Below are positions 25,460 through 31,322 of a DNA stretch of 40,085 nt, piece after piece; the first letter of the stretch is position 1, and every line of letters begins with the position of its first letter. Source of the stretch: a virus; IMG/VR virus record IMGVR_UViG_3300025085_000063, positions 1 to 40,085 of that record. One strand, written 5' to 3'. The position numbers and the translations under genes were made by a program. The notes under the pieces are model-generated. The model did no database searches. It had not been told where the DNA came from and saw only the letters and a list, made by a program, of their open reading frames with translations.

Positions 25460-25705
25460 CTCAGACCCATAGTCTTTTTCATTCTTACCCACATGATATG
25501 GTTTCTTTAGGTCATTAGGATGTACACCCTTAGTTATCCAAGTTACATATAGGTGGCGTCTCACTGCGTCATGCTTACCAAAGTCATGCCAGTCCAGTGT
25601 GTTTAAGAATTGTTTGTAATGTCTCTCTCTTACTGGATTCCACCCGACAGGTGACTTGTTAGCTGGTGTGTCATTGTTTAATTGTTCGATTGTTAGTTCA
25701 CTCAT
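25454..25705 (-). CDS. Hypothetical protein, 83 aa
   Basis: Contains WNPVRERHYKQFLNTLDWHDF and HDAVRRHLYVTWITKGVHP. It is rich in His, Trp and Lys, with no membrane segment and no family I recognise. Overlaps the gene upstream by 8 bases, and ends in the TAA that is also part of promoter B. As a gene just before the RNA polymerase it is likely expressed early by the host polymerase. Confidence 0.6.
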   Translation of the reverse strand: MSELTIEQLNNDTPANKSPVGWNPVRERHYKQFLNTLDWHDFGKHDAVRRHLYVTWITKGVHPNDLKKPYHVGKNEKDYGSEF

Positions 25706-25985
25706 TTACTTTTTCCTCTCTGTATTGTTGTTCTTGTTCATTCCATTTATAAAAAGTGTAATTTCCTTTAGCTAACTCTCGTTCAGCATATTTGAATAAA
25801 TTAGCTGTACCCTCTTTATTGTAGTCTTGTTTTATGTCTGCCCAATCTTTATCAAACCTTACATCTTGTATGTGTCCACTCAAACAATCTGTAGAACAGT
25901 ATTCGTTAAATGGTCTTATATTGGTACTAACGAAAGAATCTAGGTTTTCTTCGCCACATCTCTCGCACATTCTTTTTTTACTCAT
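25698..25985 (-). CDS. Small zinc-finger protein, 95 aa
   Basis: Four cysteines in the pattern CERC...CSTDC (about residues 7, 10, 30 and 34) can bind one zinc. The remainder is acidic and helical (DVRFDKDWADIKQDY, ending in EEKVNE). The N-terminal Cys arrangement recalls treble-clef proteins such as lambda NinG, but the protein is far shorter and I do not assign that function. It may bind a host protein or DNA in early infection. AGAGGAAAAAG lies upstream of the ATG. Confidence 0.6.
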   Translation of the reverse strand: MSKKRMCERCGEENLDSFVSTNIRPFNEYCSTDCLSGHIQDVRFDKDWADIKQDYNKEGTANLFKYAERELAKGNYTFYKWNEQEQQYREEKVNE

Positions 25986-26002
25986 TTACTTTTTCCTCTT
26001 TG

Positions 26003-26485
26003 TTAGTATGTGTAAGTGTTGTCATTCCACCATATAGGTGTAGCTAATTTCCACGTAGCAAAGTCCCGCTTGTCCTGTCTGTAGTACGTACGATATGCAA
26101 CGACAGGGTCAGCATGTTTATACTGGTCAGGCATAGCCTGTGGAAATTCAGTTAAGTCCTTAAGTGGTAACTCTCTAGGCAATGCTGGTAAGCTTTTTAT
26201 AACGTCCCATGACTTATGATTGTCAGTCTTGTTATAGCGTAGCTTGTACTCAGCATTGAGTCCTTTAGCCAGCTGTCTAGTCCATAAGTAATTATTCCTA
26301 GACTCCTTGAGCCACAGCGTACACGGATGTTTAGGATGAGTAGACTTGTAAGGCGTCTCGTATCCTAACTCATTGAGTACGGTGCACATCATCTGAGCTG
26401 TCTCAAGTATCATCTTGACCACGTGTTTGTCACAATGATACTTAGCACAGATACGTGGATGTCTATCTAATATAAATATATTCAT
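26003..26485 (-). CDS. Conserved phage protein of unknown function, 160 aa
   Basis: Begins MNIFILDRHP, followed by CAKYHCDKHVVKMILETAQM. This N-terminal pattern with paired Cys/His and Lys is one I recognise from many marine phages. Some of these are annotated loosely as pyrimidine-dimer glycosylase, without evidence I can see here. HPCTLWLKESRNNYLWTRQL and TYYRQDKRDFATWK follow. A conserved His/Cys/Lys core suggests an enzyme. It has a GCGAGGTA leader like the other early genes. Downstream of the D element. Confidence 0.65.
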   Translation of the reverse strand: MNIFILDRHPRICAKYHCDKHVVKMILETAQMMCTVLNELGYETPYKSTHPKHPCTLWLKESRNNYLWTRQLAKGLNAEYKLRYNKTDNHKSWDVIKSLPALPRELPLKDLTEFPQAMPDQYKHADPVVAYRTYYRQDKRDFATWKLATPIWWNDNTYTY

Positions 26486-26524
26486 AATACCTCGCTATGT
26501 TATTGTTAAGTAAGGAAACAGGTG

Positions 26525-26545
26525 TTTAAAGTACCCATATTAGTG
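26525..26545 (+). promoter_or_regulatory. Candidate phage promoter D, antisense direction
   Basis: TTTAAAGTACCCATATTAG on the plus strand. It matches the promoter family except for TATT instead of TATA. It would transcribe rightward, antisense to the early genes from 26592 onward, the only copy in this orientation. It could also serve as an origin primer site, as T7 promoters do. Confidence 0.5.
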
Positions 26546-26597
26546 TAAACCCCTGTCTCCCCTAGCTATATATAGCTATTATACTTCCTTGTTATAC
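26525..26597 (+). repeat. Inverted copy D of the promoter-tail element
   Basis: Plus-strand copy of the element at 30661-30736, which lies on the minus strand. Shared parts are the promoter core TTAAAGTACCCATAT, then AAACCCCTGT, then CCCCTAGCTATATATAG, and a weaker TATxCTTCCTTxTTA. The two copies are about 4.1 kb apart and face each other. D also contains a perfect 16-base palindrome, TAGCTATATATAGCTA (26563-26578). The other promoters lack this tail. It occupies the 106-base gap between two early genes. Confidence 0.75.
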
Positions 26598-27047
26598 ATC
26601 TAAGTTACTAGGCTTATGCCCATACTTAAGACTGTCCTGTATATACCTAAGTCTTTTCTTAGGGTCATCACCCATTAGAATATCCATAAGCATATTAGTA
26701 CGTGAACGCTTACGCTTGTCAGTGACTCGCTTAAATCGTGTCTCATACTGTCTACTCTTAACGACATAAGGCTTAGTCTTATACTTAGACGCTATCCTAA
26801 TCACATCATCTTTAAACAGGTTATTAAGCTGTCTATTGATAGTGCTAGGCTTAATGTCAGGAAAAGCTATCCTCAAGTATTTGAGTAATGGACGCTTCTT
26901 GAAAACGACTAGCTTGCCCTGTTCATTGACTTCCATAATACCGTCTTCCTTCATTACCAATAGTATCTTATTTTGTATGTCCTCAGGTGAGTCAACCTCA
27001 TCTGTATAATACGACTCTAGATACTTACGGCTTGTCATGTCTACCAT
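26592..27047 (-). CDS. Basic hypothetical protein, possible winged-helix DNA binder, 151 aa
   Basis: The middle part (KRPLLKYLRIAFPDIKPSTI, then NRQLNNLFKDDVIRIASKYK) reads like a winged helix-turn-helix. The C-terminal half is Arg/Lys-rich (FKRVTDKRKRSRTNM). This suggests DNA binding, possibly transcription control of host or phage, but no family is named. It has the shared leader AACAGCGAGGTAAAA. A second start (ATG three codons on) is possible. Confidence 0.6.
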   Translation of the reverse strand: MVDMTSRKYLESYYTDEVDSPEDIQNKILLVMKEDGIMEVNEQGKLVVFKKRPLLKYLRIAFPDIKPSTINRQLNNLFKDDVIRIASKYKTKPYVVKSRQYETRFKRVTDKRKRSRTNMLMDILMGDDPKKRLRYIQDSLKYGHKPSNLDV

Positions 27048-27067
27048 TTATTTTACCTCGCTGTTAA

Positions 27068-27253
27068 TTATTCATTCTCATCACTAGGATTATAGTAAAA
27101 GAGAATACCCCCTTCTAATATACCTTCAGGATGAGTTCCTTCTTTTATCTTAGCTTTGTCTTCTTTACTTAAAGTATCGACATAAGCCCAATTAGAGTGA
27201 CCGTGCATATCTCTGCTATAGTCATCTATACGGTCAGATAAGTCATAACTCAT
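27068..27253 (-). CDS. Hypothetical protein, 61 aa
   Basis: Acidic small protein: MSYDLSDRIDDYSRDMHGHS, then LSKEDKAKIKEGTHPEGILE. No known domain is recognised. The leader AATTAACAGCGAGGTAAAAT is nearly identical to those of its neighbours, which supports real translation. It is likely one of the early host-interaction proteins typical of this module. Confidence 0.6.
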   Translation of the reverse strand: MSYDLSDRIDDYSRDMHGHSNWAYVDTLSKEDKAKIKEGTHPEGILEGGILFYYNPSDENE

Positions 27254-27284
27254 AATTTTACCTCGCTGTTAATTGTTTGTTGTA

Positions 27285-28163
27285 CTATCTGTAGGCAGTT
27301 AAGTTTAAGTGGTCACCTATATTGAAACGCTTGTACTCAGGCTTATAAACCCAGTGCAAGTGGTTACGACTACCCAGTAGATAATCGAAGTCATCTTCTA
27401 CATCAGTGTCACTAAAATCAGATGATATTAAGTTAAACTCTAAACTCATCCTATCAGTAAACGCAAAAGTACTGACCCAGCCTACTAAACAGTTAAAGTC
27501 ATAGATAAAAGCTTCTACGCCTTTTTGAGCTTCCTCACGGTCATACCCACGTTTATTAGATAAGAGAATTGAGTCTAAGCTTTGTCTGTTTCCACCATAG
27601 CTTATTCCCATTTCCTTTGTCATGGTTTGTGAATGTTGATACTTCAATCTTCTCATTGTTTTATAATTAAACTGATTAAAGACTTCACTAACTTTTTGAA
27701 ATGCCATGATGTAACCATTGCAACCAGTGGTATTTATGGCGTCACACACGCCCTCTTTTACCATGTAAAACAGGTGTCTAGCTACATAAGTCAGCATAAC
27801 CTCACGCTTATACTTTTTATTTACAATAAGACCATTGTCATCAACTAAGTCATGTTTAAGACTGGTTAGGCATGTTTGAATAGTGTCTACCTGACAAGCT
27901 GACTTGCTTAAATCAACATCATATTTAATCACACCCCTTCCTCTTAGTATTTCTTTTTTGTTTTTAATTACATCAAACAAATCAGAATCTTCATTACCTT
28001 GATTGATATTACCCACATGGAAGTTACTTGTTACTTGAGATTTAGCAAATATTTTAGCTATCTCAGGCGTAAGTAATATATCCATGTCACTCACATCTAA
28101 AAGAGACCTACCTATAAAACTGTTAATTTTATCAGTGGCTATATCTTTTTTACTTCTACTCAT
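27285..28163 (-). CDS. Hypothetical protein, 292 aa
   Basis: The largest early gene. Visible stretches are SRSLLDVSDMDILLTPEIAK-like helices near the N-terminus, KYDVDLSKSACQVDTIQTC, YVARHLFYMVKEGVCDAINT and a C-terminal HLHWVYKPEYKRFNIGDHLN. No family is recognised, and no signal peptide or membrane segment is seen. It has the shared leader AACAATGCGAGGTAAAA. Position suggests expression by the host polymerase early in infection. Confidence 0.65.
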   Translation of the reverse strand: MSRSKKDIATDKINSFIGRSLLDVSDMDILLTPEIAKIFAKSQVTSNFHVGNINQGNEDSDLFDVIKNKKEILRGRGVIKYDVDLSKSACQVDTIQTCLTSLKHDLVDDNGLIVNKKYKREVMLTYVARHLFYMVKEGVCDAINTTGCNGYIMAFQKVSEVFNQFNYKTMRRLKYQHSQTMTKEMGISYGGNRQSLDSILLSNKRGYDREEAQKGVEAFIYDFNCLVGWVSTFAFTDRMSLEFNLISSDFSDTDVEDDFDYLLGSRNHLHWVYKPEYKRFNIGDHLNLTAYR

Positions 28164-28192
28164 TTTTTACCTCGCATTGTTAATTGTACTAG

Positions 28193-28206
28193 AAGCCTCA
28201 CGGCTT
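28193..28206 (-). promoter_or_regulatory. GNRA-loop hairpin between early genes
   Basis: Transcribed strand AAGCC-GTGA-GGCTT: a 5-bp stem closed by a GNRA-type tetraloop, 10 bases after the stop of the zinc-ribbon gene. It may be an RNase processing or stability element. It has no T-run, so it is not a simple terminator. Confidence 0.4.
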
Positions 28207-28215
28207 TTCGGATAT

Positions 28216-28422
28216 TCAATCCTCGTCAGTAGTACTGTAGTCATGGTCATAGCCTGTGTACTCTTCTATGACCTCACCGCTCTCGGCGTCTTCCCTATAT
28301 ACATCTACATACCCGCACTTATTACAGGTATCAATATGCCCTATCTCGTCATCACTGAATGATTCGTGATAGCCGTCAGCACCGCACTCAGTACACTGCC
28401 ATTCACCTACACATCCACTCAT
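28216..28422 (-). CDS. Small acidic zinc-ribbon protein, 68 aa
   Basis: Two Cys pairs, CTEC (about residues 10-13) and CNKC (about 33-36), form a zinc ribbon. The C-terminus is strongly acidic (YDHDYSTTDED). Small acidic early proteins of T7-like phages often bind host enzymes, but no target is shown. The leader GTGAGGTAAATT matches the early-gene pattern. Followed by the GNRA hairpin. Confidence 0.65.
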   Translation of the reverse strand: MSGCVGEWQCTECGADGYHESFSDDEIGHIDTCNKCGYVDVYREDAESGEVIEEYTGYDHDYSTTDED

Positions 28423-28425
28423 AAT

Positions 28426-28728
28426 TTACCTCACTTTTTTATTGTTAATATACTCTAGCACTGGAATAACTAGCATACCTGATAGACAGCCCAGCATGAC
28501 CCACAAAGCCCATTCCCAGCTACCAGTAACTAGGAAGCCCACGCCGTCACTAATGGTGTTAGCTAGACATCCTGAGACACACGCTAACACTTGAGGCGAC
28601 GCTTTGTAGTTTGTAAAATAGGCGTCCATGTAGTGCTCAATGCTAGCTAGTGAGTAATAGATACCCACAGCCAGCAACACATTATCGACGTGACCCATTA
28701 TTGTTATAATTGTTTCTTCAGTCATCAT
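28426..28728 (-). CDS. Small integral membrane protein, 100 aa
   Basis: About two to three hydrophobic segments: VDNVLLAVGIYYSLAS (about 13-28), QVLACVSGCLANTISDGVGF (about 46-65) and WALWVMLGCLSGMLVIPVLE (about 73-92). The C-terminus is basic. The function is unknown, and superinfection exclusion or membrane modification are guesses. The ribosome site GAGGTAA is shared with the stop of the preceding gene, and ATG follows the TAA directly. Confidence 0.6.
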   Translation of the reverse strand: MMTEETIITIMGHVDNVLLAVGIYYSLASIEHYMDAYFTNYKASPQVLACVSGCLANTISDGVGFLVTGSWEWALWVMLGCLSGMLVIPVLEYINNKKVR

Positions 28729-29094
28729 TTACCTCACTAACTCAGTATCATTGTTAAGCTGTAAGTAGATACATTCCTGTTTCATCCTACGGCATAAGAT
28801 AACGGCATGACGCTGTAAAAGTGTGTATGCAAGCCCCACGTTTTTATTTGATACATGAAACTCATATACTAAGATATCATCATTGAAAACCTTATGACTG
28901 TCTGATTCCAGACTCCAACCAAACCAGAAGCCCTGAGCTTGGTATCTAGTAAAGCCAGTTATCTCAGACTCTCTATTGTCTTTAATACGGCTTACATTGT
29001 GTAAAGCTATTTTATCAATGAAACCTTTGTGGATGTGCATTAAGTCATTCCCGTTATTGTCTTTCATTGGTAAGTATAATTTTATTACTTGCAT
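28729..29094 (-). CDS. Hypothetical protein, 121 aa
   Basis: Soluble, with alternating strands: KVFNDDILVYEFHVSNKNVG and LAYTLLQRHAVILCRRMKQE are typical stretches. No family is recognised. It overlaps the end of the tiny membrane-protein gene upstream by 10 bases and runs up to the next membrane-protein gene, so the three are probably translated together. Confidence 0.55.
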   Translation of the reverse strand: MQVIKLYLPMKDNNGNDLMHIHKGFIDKIALHNVSRIKDNRESEITGFTRYQAQGFWFGWSLESDSHKVFNDDILVYEFHVSNKNVGLAYTLLQRHAVILCRRMKQECIYLQLNNDTELVR

Positions 29095-29189
29095 TTTTTA
29101 CCCCCTTTAATTACATCTACCCATATACAGCCGAGCCACACGGCTAGCACTAAAATAGATATTATTGCTGTTAATATTGTTGCTATCAT
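29085..29189 (-). CDS. Tiny membrane protein, 34 aa
   Basis: Begins MIATILTAIISILVLAVWLG, a single hydrophobic helix, followed by CIWVDVIKGGKKCK. The leader AACAATGCGAGGTAAAA is the same as for other early genes, which is the main support for translation. Overlaps the next gene by 10 bases. The positive C-terminus suggests it stays on the cytoplasmic side. The function is unknown. Confidence 0.55.
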   Translation of the reverse strand: MIATILTAIISILVLAVWLGCIWVDVIKGGKKCK

Positions 29190-29240
29190 TTTTACCTCGC
29201 ATTGTTAATTATTAAATGTTACAGACGCCTAGACCATGTA

Positions 29241-29264
29241 ACGCCCCTAGCTATCTAGAGGCGT
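29241..29264 (-). promoter_or_regulatory. Hairpin between early genes
   Basis: ACGCC and CTAG arms pair with CTAG and GGCGT arms around a 4-base loop, with one mismatch. It sits in the 109-base gap between two small early genes. It has no T-run, so processing or mRNA stability is more likely than termination. Confidence 0.4.
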
Positions 29265-29298
29265 CAGCGTTTCGACTATTGAAGTCTCATCAGTGTAA

Positions 29299-29469
29299 CT
29301 AGTCGATATAAGGCAATATTCCCCGCTCTATATCTCGCATTATCATAATGTATTGAAGCCTTGTAATATGCTTTGCTCGTAATTCAGCTTTTGCATAATC
29401 TTCGTTAGCTTCTACTTTTTGAGAGTAAGCCTCATCACTGTCCATAGCACGTTGTATCTGTCTATTCAT
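29299..29469 (-). CDS. Hypothetical protein, 56 aa
   Basis: MNRQIQRAMDSDEAYSQKVE, then ELRAKHITRLQYIMIMRDIE. Helical, with mixed charge and coiled-coil-like spacing. The start shares the TAATG overlap with the stop of the gene upstream, so translation is probably coupled. No family is recognised. Confidence 0.55.
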   Translation of the reverse strand: MNRQIQRAMDSDEAYSQKVEANEDYAKAELRAKHITRLQYIMIMRDIERGILPYID

Positions 29470-29795
29470 TATCTACTACCTCTCGATATTAATACATGGT
29501 TTCCGTTGTCCGCCATGTTTGTATATGCGTTGTCAATATGAGACTGCGACACTTCATGCCCGCCCGCACGCCCGCCAGCGTACGCATTTAAAAAGCATGT
29601 TATTTGCTTGCTGGTTGTAGGGCTGTATTTATGGCTAGTAAAAAACCACTCATTGCACCTAGCATTCTCATTGTCATCTTTAAACGCTACTGCTGTAGCA
29701 TAAGACATAAGAACGGTTATGTTGTTAGCTTCTAGCAATCTAAGGTTAGATTTATTTGTGCATTTTCCTTTATGTGTTATATACATTTCTTTCAT
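29469..29795 (-). CDS. Hypothetical early protein, 108 aa
   Basis: First clear gene after the long control region. MKEMYITHKGKCTNKSNLRL, then VLMSYATAVAFK, then SPTTSKQITCFLNAY. This arrangement (strand, S-Y-x-T/A-x-V-A-F, then T-T-S-K-x-I) resembles small conserved phage proteins of unknown function. The ribosome site TGTGAGGAAATT is good. As the first early gene behind the putative host promoter, it occupies the position of T7 gene 0.3. Confidence 0.62.
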   Translation of the reverse strand: MKEMYITHKGKCTNKSNLRLLEANNITVLMSYATAVAFKDDNENARCNEWFFTSHKYSPTTSKQITCFLNAYAGGRAGGHEVSQSHIDNAYTNMADNGNHVLISRGSR

Positions 29796-29840
29796 AATTT
29801 CCTCACATTGTTGTTGTTGTTTCGTTGGTTACTCATTCAG

Positions 29841-29861
29841 GCACGGCTACCAATGCCGTAC
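29841..29861 (-). promoter_or_regulatory. Hairpin upstream of the first early gene
   Basis: Transcribed strand GTACGGC pairs with GCCGTGC around a 7-base loop (one G-U). It lies 46 bases before the first early gene, in a GC-richer stretch. It may be an mRNA processing site. Confidence 0.4.
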
Positions 29862-30060
29862 GACAACACTGACTGTCCACGCTTTCACGCTTGTCTGTTG
29901 CGTCCGTCCACCGTCGGTTATTACGTTACCCGTTACCTATCCAGCACCTGTATCTTTCTCATAATTTCATTTGCACTGCTGATTAGATTTCATATAAATG
30001 ATTGGGTTTCTATATCCCCGATAATTTTCTTACCGCTTGCTACCTCATAAATAGCACAGC

Positions 30061-30218
30061 CTCAAGTCAGTTTTAGTCAGTCTAGCCACCTTTCGGCTCT
30101 TAGCATTTGCTACGCTTCCTGACCCCGTACGGCGACTTTTATCTCAGAGCCCCTCGCCTCATCCCAGAATTTATACTGCTAGGTCAGTGGCTAGGATTTC
30201 TCGTTCCCCTAGCTTGAG
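30061..30218 (-). ncRNA. Putative structured RNA with nested helices and a possible pseudoknot
   Basis: Inverted repeats nest in order: CTCAAG 30061-30066 with 30213-30218; CTAGCCAC 30082-30089 with 30187-30194 (8 perfect pairs); CTGACC 30119-30124 with 30182-30187. Inside them GGCGA 30131-30135 pairs with 30154-30158. GGCTCT 30095-30100 pairs with 30146-30151, crossing a helix as a pseudoknot. TAGC-ATTT-GCTA (30101-30112) is a local hairpin. An alternative stem is 30190-30195 with 30208-30213. The putative host promoter ends just upstream, so the RNA would form the 5' end of the early transcript. No known RNA family was recognised. Confidence 0.5.
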
Positions 30219-30221
30219 TAC

Positions 30222-30251
30222 ACTCTACCACCAATGTTTATACCATGTCAA
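30222..30251 (-). promoter_or_regulatory. Putative host sigma70 promoter for early genes
   Basis: Transcribed strand: a perfect -35 TTGACA, an 18-base spacer, and an extended -10 TGGTAGAGT (TGn motif, 4 of 6 matches to TATAAT). An AT-rich tract of about 60 bases lies upstream. Start expected near 30215, at the edge of the foldable segment. T7-like phages need such a promoter to make their RNA polymerase. Confidence 0.55.
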
Positions 30252-30342
30252 CAAAATAATTACATAATAGTTAAATTAATTTACATATGGCTGATTCATT
30301 AGCTATTCAATAAAAAAATAGACCCGAGCACTCAAACAAACG

Positions 30343-30399
30343 AAATAAAAACGGCGAGCCTTAGGAAACCAAAAGAGCCCTCTTATATGTACCACGCCG
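30343..30399 (-). terminator. Terminator-like stem with T-run
   Basis: On the transcribed strand CGGCG (30395-30399) pairs with CGCCG (30352-30356), followed at once by TTTTTATTT. Inner bases can form the smaller AAGAG/CTCTT hairpin. Another hairpin (CAAAC/GTTTG, 30402-30416) precedes it. It could stop transcripts from promoter C before the host promoter. Confidence 0.42.
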
Positions 30400-30456
30400 A
30401 GCAAACCTTAAGTTTGACCAAAGCCCACAGCGACAATAATATAGTAACCGACGGGG

Positions 30457-30490
30457 GAAGAGGCGAAGCCTCATGTACGATAACCTCTTC
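30457..30490 (-). promoter_or_regulatory. Mutually exclusive hairpins
   Basis: GAAGAGG (30457-30463) can pair with CCTCTTC (30484-30490), or GAGGC (30460-30464) with GCCTC (30468-30472). The two helices share bases, as in attenuators. It lies just after the stop of the small membrane ORF. The function is unknown. Confidence 0.35.
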
Positions 30491-30498
30491 ATATTTTT

Positions 30499-30654
30499 TT
30501 ACCAAATATTCGACAAAACAACAGCTGTTAACACAGCTATAAGAATAAACTCCCCTATGGATATCTCAGGCTTCAACCAATAGGTTCTTATATAGTGGCT
30601 ATTAAGGAGTAAGACTCCAGTAATAACTATGAGTAGTACTTCTATTAGTATCAT
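30499..30654 (-). CDS. Possible small membrane protein, 51 aa
   Basis: MILIEVLLIVITGVLLLNSH forms one hydrophobic helix, and GEFILIAVLTAVVLSNIW a second, separated by a Tyr/Trp/Lys/Pro-containing loop. It starts a few bases after the C promoter-tail element, so it would be the first ORF of that transcript. No Shine-Dalgarno sequence is visible, which lowers confidence. Two-helix small proteins near lysis genes can be holin-like, but a 3TM holin candidate already exists at 33163-33597. Confidence 0.4.
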   Translation of the reverse strand: MILIEVLLIVITGVLLLNSHYIRTYWLKPEISIGEFILIAVLTAVVLSNIW

Positions 30655-30660
30655 AATTAA

Positions 30661-30736
30661 TAAGTAATAAGGAAGGATAGCTTGTCTATATATAGCTAGG
30701 GGTGCACAGGGGTTTTATCTTATATGGGTACTTTAA
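30661..30736 (-). repeat. Copy C of the promoter-tail element
   Basis: Minus-strand copy of the element inverted at 26525-26597. Core TTAAAGTACCCATATAAG, then AAACCCCTGT and CCCCTAGCTATATATAG, differing from D by a few bases and one single-base length change. It lies downstream of the last lysis gene, facing the early genes. The conserved tail may be an origin or regulator site. Confidence 0.75.
30716..30736 (-). promoter_or_regulatory. Phage RNA polymerase promoter C (control region)
   Basis: Transcribed-strand TTAAAGTACCCATATAAGAT, matching promoters A and B exactly through the core. It would transcribe the small membrane ORF and the control region. Unlike the others it does not overlap a stop codon. 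It could also supply primers for replication, as the T7 phi1.1 promoters do. Confidence 0.68.
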
Positions 30737-30781
30737 GTTTCTGTCTACCCTTTGTCTAGATATTTACAGACAAGGACAAGA

Positions 30782-30818
30782 GCCGCCAAAGGAAAAATGA
30801 AGAAAAACCTTTGACGAC
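30782..30818 (-). terminator. Hairpin directly after the last late gene
   Basis: Transcribed strand GTCGTCAAAGG pairs over 11 bp with CCTTTGGCGGC around a 15-base T-rich loop. Two G-U pairs on this strand would be C-A mismatches on the other, so the structure is meant for minus-strand RNA. It begins one base after the stop codon. No T-run follows, so end-of-operon processing or protection is as likely as termination. Confidence 0.5.
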
Positions 30819-31322
30819 CTATTCTGTGTTTAATGGGGTTACTGTTATTGGGTCTAATAAAATAACATCAGTCATGTCACTATCCCATTGGTATCCTTTA
30901 AATGCGTCCCTATATTTAGTAATAGGTGTGCCATTTGCGTCTTTAAACATGATATTGTCATCTAACAGCTTCTTAACATTACCAGCCCCAAACTGAGCCA
31001 TAGGTAACATTCTTTTTTGTTCAGATTCATCCATATTACGATAGACGTTACTGTTATTCTTAAGCCAGTTATGAGCTCCACCTAAGTAACTTTTCCACAT
31101 TCTGTCTTGTAAATCAGGGTTATTCATTAAATCTTTATCCTCAGGAATGATTATTCCTAATGATTTAGAAGCTTCTTTAATAGTTTGTTTACCAAGTTGA
31201 TAGCGTCCAATATAAGCATTATTGTAACCACCTCGTATGTCATATTTGTTAGAAGATTCAATATGACCTACACGGTCTTTAACATCTTCCCACTCTCTAT
31301 CTGAGTATATCCAGTCGCTCAT
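30819..31322 (-). CDS. Lysozyme/lytic transglycosylase-like protein
   Basis: 167 residues. HIESSNKYDIRGGYNNAYIG, then RYQLGKQTIKEASKSLG, matches the Glu-Ser-Ser and G-x-Y-Q core of SLT-type transglycosylases, with Glu about residue 22 as the likely acid. Such enzymes cut the glycan strands of peptidoglycan. It overlaps terminase by 4 bases (ATGA). It may be the endolysin, or it may replace the N-terminal lytic domain that the gp16-like protein lacks. No signal peptide, so a holin would be needed for release. Confidence 0.68.
   Translation of the reverse strand: MSDWIYSDREWEDVKDRVGHIESSNKYDIRGGYNNAYIGRYQLGKQTIKEASKSLGIIIPEDKDLMNNPDLQDRMWKSYLGGAHNWLKNNSNVYRNMDESEQKRMLPMAQFGAGNVKKLLDDNIMFKDANGTPITKYRDAFKGYQWDSDMTDVILLDPITVTPLNTE

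Larger units (their letters stand above)
29796..30818 (-). other. Long intergenic control region (1.0 kb)
   Basis: The only long stretch without a solid gene. In the direction of transcription it holds a hairpin after the lysis gene, the C promoter-tail element, a possible 51-residue membrane ORF, alternative hairpins, a terminator-like stem with a T-run, an AT-rich tract, a host-type promoter, a strongly foldable segment and further small hairpins. It is the likely equivalent of the T7 left-end early promoter region. No tRNA was found. Confidence 0.7.

Noticed and set aside
29719-30050. Plus-strand ORFs at the edge of the control region
   Set aside because: Partly antisense to the first early gene and across hairpins. 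The encoded Cys/Leu/Ser-rich peptides show no motif and no ribosome site.
30181-30240. tRNA gene
   Set aside because: GGTGGTAGAGTG looks like a D-arm, but no acceptor stem, anticodon arm or T-arm follows in order. The bases fit the -10 region and the start of the foldable segment.
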